A model generated the notes under the pieces. It was not told the DNA's origin. It searched no databases and saw only the letters and a list, made by a program, of their open reading frames with translations. The position numbers and the translations under genes are program-made. 64,000 nt of DNA from Chlorocebus sabaeus. Its lineage: Eukaryota; Chordata; Mammalia; Primates; Cercopithecidae. The stretch covers positions 84,077,447 to 84,141,446 of the forward strand of contig NC_132904.1 of NCBI RefSeq assembly GCF_047675955.1. The letters run 5' to 3'. Below are positions 45,661 to 55,474 of the stretch, piece after piece (the stretch's first letter is position 1; each line of letters starts with the position of its first letter).

Positions 45661-45880
45661 CATTAATGCCCCGTTCTACTTTTGCAACCCTAGGACTTCC
45701 TTTTTTTCTGTTCTTAATTGTTTAATTATGATAAATAAAACAATACAGACCAAGAATAAAAATTCCAACAGTGAGTTGAGAAGGAAGTATGGGTCTCTTC
45801 CATCTGATCCTTCATTTACTACTATGAAATATTTCTTATCTATTCTTTCAGGAAATTTCCATGCTATCACTGTATGGAAC

Positions 45881-45904
45881 TGTGTGTGTGTGTGTGTGTG
45901 TGTG
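45881..45904. repeat. (TG)n microsatellite
   Basis: 24 bases of uninterrupted TG. Confidence 0.97.
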
Positions 45905-45909
45905 CTTAT

Positions 45910-46260
45910 ACAATAAGATACAATATTGTAAACATACTGTTCTATATCTTAATTGATTTTCCCCCAAGTACCAATTTATCTTGAAGAGCTTCCTACATCG
46001 GCACATATACATCTGCCATATTTTGGTTCATAACAATGATAATAGTAATAGCTATAGCTCTGTTATATTCCAAATAAAATAGCTGTGTTATATTCCAAAT
46101 AAATGAAAATAATATTTAATTAGCCCTTTAGTAATAGACATATAGGTTATTTTTCTTTGGTTTTAGAAACAATGCAACAAAAATTTATCTGTGTACTTTT
46201 TTTTTTTTTGCATATTGGTAAGATTATCTGTAAGATGAATTTTCAGAAGTTGATCAGTCA
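45910..46260 (-). repeat. Probable old L1M fragment, minus strand
   Basis: 'tagacatataggttatttttctttggttttagaaac' and 'gttgatcagtcaaagggtgtgtataatgg' resemble reverse-strand late L1M ORF2 and 3' UTR ('gatggacatttaggttg', 'gctgggtcaaagggtatg'). It contains a local duplication of 'agctgtgttatattccaaataaa' near 46,050-46,100. Confidence 0.45.
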
Positions 46261-46275
46261 AAGGGTGTGTATAAT

Positions 46276-46509
46276 GGCCAGGTGCAGTGGCTCATGCCTG
46301 TAATCTCAACACTTTGGGAAGCCAAGGCAGGCGGATCACTTGAGCCTAGGAGTTTGAGACCAGTTTGGGCAAGATGGCAATGCCCTGTTTCTACAAAAAT
46401 ACAAACATTAGCTGGGCATGGTAACATGCTTCTGTAGTCCCAGCTACTCAGGAGGGAACACTTGACTCCTGGAGGTGGCAGTTGCAGAGAGAAAAGAAAA
46501 AAGAGAAAA
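46276..46509 (+). mobile_element. AluJ-like element with a deleted right arm
   Basis: It begins 'ggccaggtgcagtggctcatgcctg' and loses most of the right arm after 'cagctactcaggaggg'. It ends in 'gttgcagagagaaaagaaaaaag'. The flanks 'gtgtgtata' (46,265) and 'atgtgtata' (46,511) look like a target duplication. Confidence 0.88.
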
Positions 46510-46699
46510 GATGTGTATAGGAAAAGTTTGATCAAAATTCTCAAATTGTTCTAAGAGGATGAACACATTAATATGGCCAGTAACTGTGTAAGTGTATTTT
46601 CTCACACACTAACACTATGATAACTTGTTTTTTTTGCAGAGAGTAATTTTTTCATTGACAGTATTCAGTTCATTCTCCATTGGTCACTTTTATTTTTTT

Positions 46700-49600
46700 T
46701 AATAGAAATGACTTGATTCAAGTATTTAATCTCATATGGCTTAATTGTGTGTGAAGTAGGGTATTAGATGTTTGGAGAAGTCAAAATTCATTCAATGCAG
46801 TCTCTGCCCCTCACTACATACTAACACTATTGAGGGAGGTTTACATACTCTGGCCTCAGATTACCTTTCCCACCTTATGTATTTGTAATAACTTTTGTGA
46901 CCACTGTAGAACCAAAAATGAGTAAGTTTCATGAATATTTTAAGGGAGTCCTGAAGTTTCATGAATATGTTAAGTAGGTGTGAGAATTTCCATGAATATA
47001 TTAAGTAGGAGAATTATTAGCATGGACACTACAACCGGAGATCCCAAACCCCTGCCTCATATGCAGTAATTTCCCACCATCTGTATTCTTTTCACTGATA
47101 TGGGCTAGTGCAGGGAAATGATATTAGGAATTTATATTGTATTATGCCTCTTTCACAGCTTATCTAGAGTGGTTGACCCACTATTTCAGCTGTGTACAAC
47201 TAGATCATAGCATTTCTGCATCATTGTAGAAAGAGATCCCTATGGAAAACAATAGCATTACAATGAGAAGAAATGTGCCATAACTGGGACAATAAGGAAA
47301 ATAGTAAACACAGATGAAGATTCTGGAAGAGAGAAATGAATGACAGGAGGAGTGGGGAGGGGTGATGGGTGCTGGGGGAGATGAGTTTGTTTGCTGAAAG
47401 CTGACATCCATGTTGGAGAGATAATAGTAATAATTATTTAAAAAAACAAATATGAGACCAAAGAATGGCTACACAGAAGTTCCTATAGGCTGTGTGTTTA
47501 TAATGTTCATCTCTATTACTTTTGGCTTGAATGTGCCACATGAAGTGTTCTGGATGAGAACGGATGCTTTATTAAACACCTTACAGTGAATAATAGTGCC
47601 AGCCTCCCCTCTGCCCAAACCCTTGCCCCTAGGGTGACATGAAGATAATCAGGCCAACTGTCATACACACACAGCTGGATAACCCATAGATGAGGGAGGA
47701 GGAAAAAGGATTTTTCTCTGCTTATAAAGGGGAAGCAGGTAGTTATCCCCCATTGCTCCTGAAAGTTTCCTCCTGACTAAACTCCTTGGGCATGCAAATA
47801 CAATCTCCACAGGAGTTTGATAGCCCCTTGCCTTTAAGCTTTTCTGACTTAGAGCTCTGGCTTATTCCTCCCAGAAATGGAAATACTTAGGAATATTTCC
47901 CTCTCCAGTCACCTTCGGAGGTAATCCGTATCTTGGGGAAGTAACAACTCAATTTTTGAGTGATAAGAGAAGTTTTAAGCAAATGGCTACAGATCTAATT
48001 TTTATGGCATGTAGAAATGTTTCCAGGAGAAGTAAAAGCAAGCTTTCTTACACTTTATAGCATGTTTTTGTAGATCAGGAGGCTATGTGTGCTTACAAGA
48101 ACACTGAGAAATCCTGGAAAGTTTTATGTTTCCACACTTTGGTAGGGCTGTTTCCTGGCCTGCAGTGGCTGAGGAACAATTCCACTAACCAAGCTATCCC
48201 TTTACAGAAGTGCACTGTTCTGTGGATGAGCAGGGATTGAGAGTTGGCAAGCCTACCTAAGCCTAGCACCAGTTTATAGTCATTATGTGCCTTGGGGTAA
48301 AGGAAGGGAGTCTTTCTAATTTGGAGGGATTTGGAAGGGTTTGTAGAAGAAATAGTTTTGGAACTGGCTCTTAAGAATGGGCAGGAATTGTCAAACAGAA
48401 AGAGGGGTTGAGAAACTTTCCACCTAGAGCAGTACTTCTTAAAAATTTTCAGTAGAGGCCACCTGAGAGCAAAAAGGAGTGACCACAAACCTCTGAGGGG
48501 GTTGCTGCTACTGGTAGCAGTGGTAGACAGAATAGTTAGAACCATGCTTATCATTTCTTTGAAGTTTCATTTGAATTTTACATTCAACTTCAAATTTAGA
48601 AAATGAAGTTTTACCCATATATCTTTATAATCAAAGTTAAGCTGTACCCTGGTATCTCCCTCTTTCTCATGTCCTCCAGGAAGAATACTTCCTTGATTTA
48701 AGAAACTGGAACCTAGATGGATCATCAAAGCAGAGCCATGGGAATAGGAAATTTAGGACAAATTTAGAGAAATGTGACTCAGATGTTGAGTTGGGATGAA
48801 GTTGGGTGTGAGGGCTTGTGTAGTTGGCAGTGATGTTGGAAAGGTAGATTGGCAGGGCAGCAACTTGGACATGTCCTTGAATGTTTTGGTAAGGAACTGG
48901 AATTTTACTCTTTGGGCACTGAAAATCCATTAAAACTCTTAGAAAGAAAATTGTGGAATCACTTCAATCAAAGGAGGCAGAGAGTGGCTTGGAGGCATAA
49001 GATTTCTCAGGAAGCTACTGAGGGTGAGAGAAATGTGGACATAAATTATGACCTTGACTGTTGTGGGGAAAAAAAAGGAGGTGCAGATCTGAGATGAATA
49101 GGAAGATACAACCCACCTTGGATATGAGAGATCAGGGCAAACTGAGTAGAAGAGAATGTCTAGGTTTCTACCCAAAGCAGTTGAGAGGATGGTAAGTCTT
49201 CAGCAGAAACAGGCAGCAGAGTAGGTTTAGAGAGATAAAGAGGTGTATTCTGGATGTGTTAGAACTGAGAAATCGGTAGAATAAGCAGATACCTGCAAGT
49301 AACCTGTGCGTGTATGCAAAGGCGCCCTGAGCTCAGTGGGTAGGTTGGTAGTTTCCCATCCAAGAGGCAGTCAAAGGCAGTATAGTTAATGTGTATGGAT
49401 TCAGAGAATGGTTTCTGTTCTTGGTATGGGGAAATGGTCACCAGTGACATTTATTTCATATGGCCATGTGAACCTTCTAGTGGCAACTCCAAAATATTTA
49501 TTGTGGATGAAAAATGGCTGATGGAACTGGCTTATAGCCAAAAAAGTGTTAATTTGTCCATGTTGTCACTTACAGATAGTCAACAAGTGAATAAAGAACA

Positions 49601-50265
49601 GATACTGTATTCCTGATGATGCTTCTCTTTCAAGTGAGGACCCAAATTGAGCTGCTAGCTCCTGCCAGTTCACATGTTGGCTTCATTCCTAAGATATATC
49701 CCATCCTCAGGTTGTATTGTTATTAAAGATTTTGAAACTAGTGGGAGAAAGGGAAAACTGGAGAATACCAAAATTTTAATTTCTTGAAGACTCTTGACCT
49801 CCTACCCTTGATAGGGTATTCTCCACTGCAAGAGTTTTTTTCTTTGCCCCTTTTTGCTTCCCCTCACCTTGATGTTTAAAGGTACCAGGTAGTATTACTA
49901 TAAGATCACATAAAATTATATCCATGATATATTTATATTTCTAAATTTACCAGGTGGATCTTACAAGATCTTGAAGGTAGAGGTAAAAATTAGCATTCCT
50001 CCCATCCCTCTCAGATATTTTTTCATGGGTTTGAAATCTGTAAAATACAATTTCCTTAGTAAATATTAAAAATGCCTATTCTACAGGAACTTTACTTTCA
50101 TTTGGGCATGATTGCAATAGTAATATCTGCACACTACAATCTAAGTTGAAATTTTTATATTGAGAATCTCCCCATTCCTCATTAACAAATCTACTCCTTC
50201 TAGGTTAAGACTGTTCGTAGCACTTTGGTGCTTATCTCTTCAGATCTTTTCTATTTACCCACATA
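46700..50265. other. Unassigned stretch, few recognisable repeats
   Basis: About 3.5 kb in which I recognise no Alu, L1, LTR or gene. A 153-residue minus-strand frame (48,093-48,554) has no recognisable motif. The segment at 48,800-49,180 has a weak L2-like minus-strand character ('ctggaattttactctttgggc', 'ttagaaagaaaattgtgg'). Short tandem 'gtttcatgaatat' repeats occur at 46,926-47,000. Confidence 0.4.
46926..47006. repeat. Imperfect three-copy tandem repeat
   Basis: Three units of about 30-35 bases: 'agtttcatgaatattttaag', 'agtttcatgaatatgttaag' and 'atttccatgaatatattaag', each with a G/A-rich spacer. Confidence 0.8.
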
Positions 50266-50268
50266 CTT

Positions 50269-50465
50269 TGATATGGTTTGGTTCTGCATCCCTACCAAAT
50301 CTCTTGTTGAATTGTAATTCCCAATGTCAGAGATGGGGCTTGTGGAAGGTGATTGGATCATGAAAGTGGATCCTTTGTGAATCGTTTAGCACCATCCCCT
50401 TGGTGCTATTCTCGTGATAGTGATTGAGTTCTTGTGCGATCTAGTTGTTTAAAAGTGTGCAGCAC
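50269..50465 (+). mobile_element. MST-type MaLR LTR, left part
   Basis: 'tgatatggtttggttctgcatcc', 'gggcttgtggaaggtgattggatcatgaaag', 'ctcgtgatagtgattgagttc' and 'gttgtttaaaagtgtgcagcac' match the MST LTR group, the relatives of THE1 with 'gtttaaaagtgtgtggcac'. It is interrupted by an L1 exactly at the last block. Confidence 0.88.
50451..50465. repeat. Left target duplication of the L1
   Basis: 'aaaagtgtgcagcac' pairs with 'aaaatgtgtgtagcac' at 53,815-53,830. The LTR sequence continues directly after the right copy. Confidence 0.85.
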
Positions 50466-50475
50466 AGGTGGCTGG

Positions 50476-50485
50476 CAAGATGGCC
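50476..50485 (+). promoter_or_regulatory. YY1-type site at the L1 5' end
   Basis: 'caagatggcc' about 10 bases inside the L1 start is the YY1 recognition sequence that positions transcription start in L1 5' UTRs. Its preservation is visible; activity is not. Confidence 0.6.
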
Positions 50486-51789
50486 AAATAGGAACAGCTC
50501 TGCTCTGCAGCTCCTAGAGAGAGCAATGCAGAAGGTGGGTAATTTCTGCATTTCCAACTGAGTTACCCGGCTCATCTCAGTGGGACTGGTTCGACAGTGG
50601 GAGTAGCCCACAGAGGGTGAGCCGAAGCAGGGTGGGATGTCACTTCATCTGGGAAACACAAGGGATTGGGGAACTCCCTCCACTAGCCAAGGGAAGCCAT
50701 GAGGGACTGTGCTGTGAGGACTGCTGCATTCTGGCCTAGATACTACACTTTTCCTGTGGTCTTCACAAGCTGCAGACCAGGAGATTCCCTCAGGTGCCTA
50801 TACTACCAGGACCCTGGGTTTCAAGTACAAAACTGGGCGGCTGTTTGGGCAGACACCGAGGTAGCTGCAGGAGTTTTTTTTCATACCCCAGGGGCATCTG
50901 GAACACCAGCGAGACAGAACCGTTCACTCCCCTGGAAAGGGGGCTGAAGCCAGGGAGCCAAGTGGTCTAGCTCAGTGGATCCCACACCTATGGAGCCCAG
51001 CAAGCTAAGATCCACTGGCATGAAATTCTCGCGGCCAGCACAACAGTCTGAAGTTGATCTGGGATGCTTGAGCTTGGTGGGAGGAGGGGTACTTGCCATT
51101 ACTGAGGCTTAAATAGGCAGTTTTTCCCTCACAGTGTAAACAAAGTCACCAGGAAGTTCAAACTGGGCGGAGCCTACCACAGCTTGGCAAAGCCACTATA
51201 GCCAGACTGCTTCTCTAGATTCCTCCTCTCTGGGCAGGGCATATCTGAAAGAAAGGCAGCAGCCCCAGTCAGGAACTTAGAGATAAAACTCCCATCTCCC
51301 TGGGACAGAGCACCTGGGGGAAGGGGCGGCGATGGGCACAGCTTTAGCAGACTCAAACGTTCCTGCCTGCCAGCTCTGAGGAGGGCAGCAGATCTCCCAG
51401 CACAGCGCTCAAGCTCTGCTAAGGGACAGACTGTCTCCTCAAGTGGGTCCCTGACCCCCATGCCTCCTGACAGGGAGACACTTCCCAGCAGGGGTTGACA
51501 GATACCTCATATAGGAGAGCTCCAGCTGGCGTCTGGCAGCTGCACCCTGGGACGAAGCTTCCCCAGGAAGGAACAGGCAGCAGTCTTTGTTGTTCTGCAG
51601 CCTCCACTGGTGATACCCAGGCAAGCAGGGTCTGGAGTGGACCTCCAGCAAACTCCAGCAGGTCTGCAGCAGAGAGGCCTGACTGTTAGAAGGAAAACTA
51701 ACAAACAGAAAGGCATAGCATCAACATCAACAAAAACCCCATCCGAAGGTCACCAACATCAAAGACCAAAGATAGGTAAATCCACGAAG

Positions 51790-52807
51790 ATGAGGAAAAA
51801 CCATTGCAAAAAGGCTGAAAATTCCAAAAACCAGAATGCCTCTTCTCCTCCAAAGGATTACAACTCCTAGCCAGGAAGGGAACAAAACTGGATGGATAAC
51901 GAGTTTGATGAATTGACAGAAGTAGACTTCAGAAGGTGGGTAATAACAAACTCCTCTGAGCTAAAGGAGCATGTTCTAACCCAATGCAAGGAAACTAAGA
52001 GCCTTGAAAAAAGGTGAGAGGAATTGCTAACGAGAATGCCCAGTTTAGAGAGGAACATAAATAACCTGATGGAGCTGAAAAATGAAGCATGAGAACTTCT
52101 TGAAGCATAGACAAGTATCAGTAGCTGAATCGATCAAGTGGAAGAAAGGATATCAGAGATTGAAGATCAACTTAATGAAATTAAAACTGAAGATAAGATT
52201 AGAGAAAAAAGAATGAAAAGGAATGAACAAGGCCTCCAAGAAATATGGGACTATGTGGAAAGACAAAATCTATGTTTGATTGGTGTACCTGAAAATGATG
52301 GGGAGAACAGAACCAAGCTGGAAAACATTCTTCAGGATATTATCCAGGAGAACTTCCCCAACCTAGCAAGACAGGATGACATTCAAATTCAGGAAATACA
52401 GAGAATACCACAAAGATACTCCTCAAGAAGAGTAACCCCAAGACACATAATTGTCAGATTCACAAAGGTTGAAATGAAGGAAAAAATGTTAAGGGCAGCC
52501 AGAGAGAGATGTCAGGTTACCCACAAAGGGAAGCCCATCAGACTAACAGATCTAATGGCAGAAGCCCTACAAGCCAGAAGAGAGTGGGGGTCAATATTCA
52601 ACATTCTTAAAAGAGTTTTCAACTGAGAATTTCATATCCAGCCAAAGTAAGCTTCATAAGCAAAGGAGAAATAAAATCCTTTACAGACAAGCAAATATTG
52701 AGAGATTTTGTCACCACCTGGTCTGCCTTACAAGAGGTCCTGAAGGAAGCACTAAGTATGCAAAGGAAAATCCAGTACCAGAACTGCAAAAACACACCAA
52801 ATTGTAA
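51790..52807 (+). pseudogene. L1 ORF1 remnant, plus-strand copy
   Basis: The ATG lies in 'gaagatgagg' (51,790-51,792), the normal ORF1 start context. The coiled-coil part contains stops (e.g. near 52,089 and 52,108). The open 162-residue segment at 52,138-52,626 covers the end of the coiled coil, the RNA-recognition domain ('LIGVPE', 'RYSSRR', 'HIIVRF') and part of the C-terminal domain. ORF1p normally forms RNA-binding trimers of about 338 residues. This copy cannot make a full protein. Confidence 0.88.
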
Positions 52808-52866
52808 AGAGCATTGACATTATGAAGAAACTGCATTAATGGACAAAATAACCAGTTAGCATCATA

Positions 52867-53614
52867 ATGACAGGATCAAATTCACACATAACAATATTGA
52901 CCTTAAATGTAAATGGGCTAATGCCCCAATTAAAAGACAGAGACTGGCAAATTGGATAAAGAGTCAAGATCCATTGGAGTGCTGTATTCAGGAGACCCAT
53001 CTCGTGCAAAGACACACATAGGCTCAAAATAAAGGGATGGAGGAATATTTACCAAGCAAATGGAAATTAAAAAAAGCAGGGGTTGCAATCCTAGTCTCTG
53101 ATAAAATGGACTTTAAACCAACAAAGATTAAAAAAAAAAACACACACAAAAAACAGAGAAGGGCATTACATAATGGTAAAGAGGGATCAATGCAACAAGA
53201 AGAGCTAACTATCCTAAATATATATGCATCTAATACAGGAGCACCCAGATTCATAAAGCAAGTTCTTCAAGGATCTAGAATCAGAAATACCATTTGACCC
53301 AGCAATCCCATTACTGCGTGCATACCTAAAGGATTATAAATCATGCTACTATAAAGATACGTGCACACATATATTTGTTGCAGCACTATTTACAGTAACA
53401 AAGATGTGGAACCAACCCACATGCCCATCAGTGATAGACTGGATAAAAAAAATGTGGCACATATACACCATGGAATACTATGCAGCCATTAAAAAGGATG
53501 AGTTCATGTGCTTTGCAGGGACATGGATGAAGCTGGAAACTGTCATTCTCAGCAAACTAACACAGGAACAGAAAAGCAAACACCACATGTTCTCGTAAGT
53601 GGGAGTTGAACAAT
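52867..53614 (+). pseudogene. L1 ORF2 remnant missing its centre
   Basis: It begins at the conserved 'ataatgacaggatcaaattc' start. About 400 bases of the endonuclease domain are present, with frameshifts ('GVAILVSDKMDF' block at 53,080-53,110). The deletion junction follows. The C-terminal part runs from 53,266 ('WIKKMWHIYTMEYYAAIKK' at about 53,440-53,495) to a stop near 53,614. No reverse transcriptase remains. Confidence 0.88.
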
Positions 53615-53814
53615 GAGAACACATGGACACAGGGAGGGGAATATCATACACCAGGGCCTGTTGGGGGTGTGGGGGGCTATGGAAGGGATAGCATTAGGAG
53701 AAATACGTAATATAGATGACGGGTTGATGGGTGCAGCAAACCACTATGGCCCATGTATACCTATGTAACAAACCTGCATGTTCTGAACATGTATCCTAAT
53801 TTTAACATTAATTT

Positions 53815-54040
53815 AAAATGTGTGTAGCACCTCCTGCTTTGCCCTCTCCCACCATGTGATGTGTGTATTTCCCCTTTGCTTTCTGCCATGATTGTAAGTT
53901 TGAGACCTCCCCAGAAGCCGAGCGGATGCTTCCATGCTTCCTATATAGCCTGAAGAACCATGAGCCAATTAGGCCTCTTTTCTTTATAAATTACCCAGTC
54001 TCTGCTATTTCTTTATAGCAGTTTGAGAATGGACTAAAAT
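53815..54040 (+). mobile_element. MST-type MaLR LTR, right part
   Basis: After the right L1 target duplication the LTR resumes: 'gtgtgtagcacctcctgc', 'tctgccatgattgtaagtttgagacctccccag', 'gaaccatgagccaattaggcctc', 'ataaattacccagtctctgc' and the end 'gagaatggactaaaa'. Together with 50,269-50,465 this makes one LTR of about 410 bases. Confidence 0.9.
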
Positions 54041-54109
54041 GCATATATTATATGTAAACACATACATTATTTCTAAAAAGAAATGTGGATAATATTATAC
54101 ATATTTTTC

Positions 54110-54400
54110 TACCTCTAGCTTTTTAAAAAAAATACTCATGGATATTCTCCATATCAGAACACACAAATTACCATTAGTCTTTTTATTACTTATGTATTGT
54201 TGCATATTAAAGATATACCATCACTTATTTATGCACTTTTTGATAGGCATTTAGGTTGTTTACAAGTAACTGCATTTAAAATAAGTATCAGCTACTAAGA
54301 TGCTAGTCGTGGTGTAAATTAAATCAGCTGGTGAGTGAAAGATGAATGTATTTTACATTTCTACTTTAAAAAATTTGCTTAGCTTTTTTGTTTAAAATAT
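54110..54400 (-). repeat. Possible old L1 fragment, minus strand
   Basis: 'ctcatggatattctccatatcag' and 'gataggcatttaggttgtttacaag' resemble reverse-strand L1M sequence around 'gatggacatttaggttgtttcc'. Confidence 0.4.
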
Positions 54401-54404
54401 TTGT

Positions 54405-54675
54405 GGCCAGGCTCTGTGGCTCACACCTATAAGCCCAGCAAAAAGAAGACAAGGTGGGAGGATAGCTTGAGTCAAGGAGTTCAAGTCCAGCCTGGGCAAC
54501 ATAGTGAGACTCTGTTTCTACAAAAAATACACAAATTAGCCAGGTGTGGTGGTGTGCATCTGTAGTCCCAGCTATTCTGGAGGTTGAAGTGCTTGAGCCC
54601 AGGACGTTCAGGCTGCAATGAGCTGAGACTGCACTACTGCACTCCATCCTGGGCAGCAGTGGGAGACTGTCTCAG
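54405..54675 (+). mobile_element. AluJ element, diverged
   Basis: 'ggccaggctctgtggctcacacctataagcccagc', 'ggaggatagcttgagtcaaggagttcaagtccagcctgggcaac' and 'gcctgggcagcagtgggagactgtctc'-type end. Heavy divergence indicates an old AluJ. Confidence 0.9.
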
Positions 54676-54709
54676 TTTTTTTTTTCTCACATCATTGTGA
54701 TAGCAAAGA

Positions 54710-55085
54710 TGAGGGGAAAACAATTACTCTTAGATCCTGCTAGTAAGAGTGAAAATTAAGGCACCTCTGCTAGCACGAAATTTGGCAGTATGTACCAAGA
54801 GTTTTAAAATGATATATTTCCTTTGATCCAGGAATTCCATTTCTAGTGATTTATCCCAAAGTAATAATCAAATTTGTAGAGAAGATTTATGGATGTGGAT
54901 ATTTAACATTGTCTCTTATAATAGAAAAAACATGGAAATAAATATTGAACTAGAGAGATAAATTATGGTGCATTAATATGACTGAATTATAGTTTGCAAC
55001 CAATATAATTATGCTTTCAAAGATTTAATTGCATGAAAAATACTTATAATAAAATAGCAAACAAAAAAGTTGTTGCTATCTCATG
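54710..55085 (+). repeat. Old L1M fragment, plus strand
   Basis: 'atcctgctagtaagagtgaaaattaaggcacc', 'cctttgatccaggaattccatttctagtgatttatccc', 'aattatggtgcattaatatgactgaattatag' follow late ORF2 and 3' UTR of old L1M elements. Confidence 0.65.
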
Positions 55086-55089
55086 AAAT

Positions 55090-55260
55090 TTTTTTTAACT
55101 TGGAAACTATATCGTCTTTATTTTTATGCAGTTTTTCAAACCTTGTTCCCTTCCCCCCATCCTCCCTCTAGTAGTCTCTAGTGTCTATTGTTGCTATCTT
55201 TATGTCCATGAGTACCTGATATTTAGTTCCAAGTTTGTGAGGACATGTAGTATTTGGTTG
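55090..55260 (-). mobile_element. L1 3' UTR fragment (L1MA/L1PB type), minus strand
   Basis: 'caaaccttgttcccttccccccatcctccctctagtagtctc', 'tgttgctatctttatgtccatgagtacctgatatttag' and 'gaggacatgtagtatttgg' are the reverse complement of an older primate L1 3' UTR. It abuts the tail of the next L1, so the younger L1 probably inserted in or beside it. Confidence 0.75.
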
Positions 55261-55474
55261 TCTTTTTCTTTTTCTTTTTGTAACTGTAAGTTCTAGGGTA
55301 CATGTGCACAATGTGCAGGTTTGATACATAGGTATACATGGGCCATGTTGGTGTGCTGCACCCATCAACTCATCATTTACATTCGGTATTTCTCCTCATG
55401 CTATCCCTCGAACAGCTCCCCCACCACCGACAGGCCCTGGGGTGTGATGTTCCCCTCCCTGTGTCTAAGTGTTC

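Larger units (their letters stand above)
50466..53814 (+). mobile_element. L1P element with 5' UTR and a large internal deletion
   Basis: A primate L1 with an intact 5' start and 3' end. The 5' UTR is at 50,466-51,789, ORF1 remnant at 51,790-52,807, spacer at 52,808-52,866 and ORF2 start at 52,867. At about 53,260-53,266 the sequence jumps from the early endonuclease region ('gattcataaagcaagt') to the last ~350 bases of ORF2 ('ttcttcaaggatctagaatc'), losing roughly 3 kb, including all of the reverse transcriptase. The 3' UTR ends at 53,814. Target duplications show it inserted as one unit in an MST LTR. ORF1 has internal stops, so the copy is dead. Confidence 0.93.

Noticed and set aside
48093..48554. 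153-residue minus-strand frame
   Set aside because: No motif or homology recalled and no retrocopy features such as a poly(A) tail or flanking duplications.
52138..52626. Intact 162-residue L1 ORF1 segment as an active L1 or a domesticated gene
   Set aside because: Stops upstream in ORF1 and loss of the ORF2 centre show a dead element; nothing suggests a new promoter or start.
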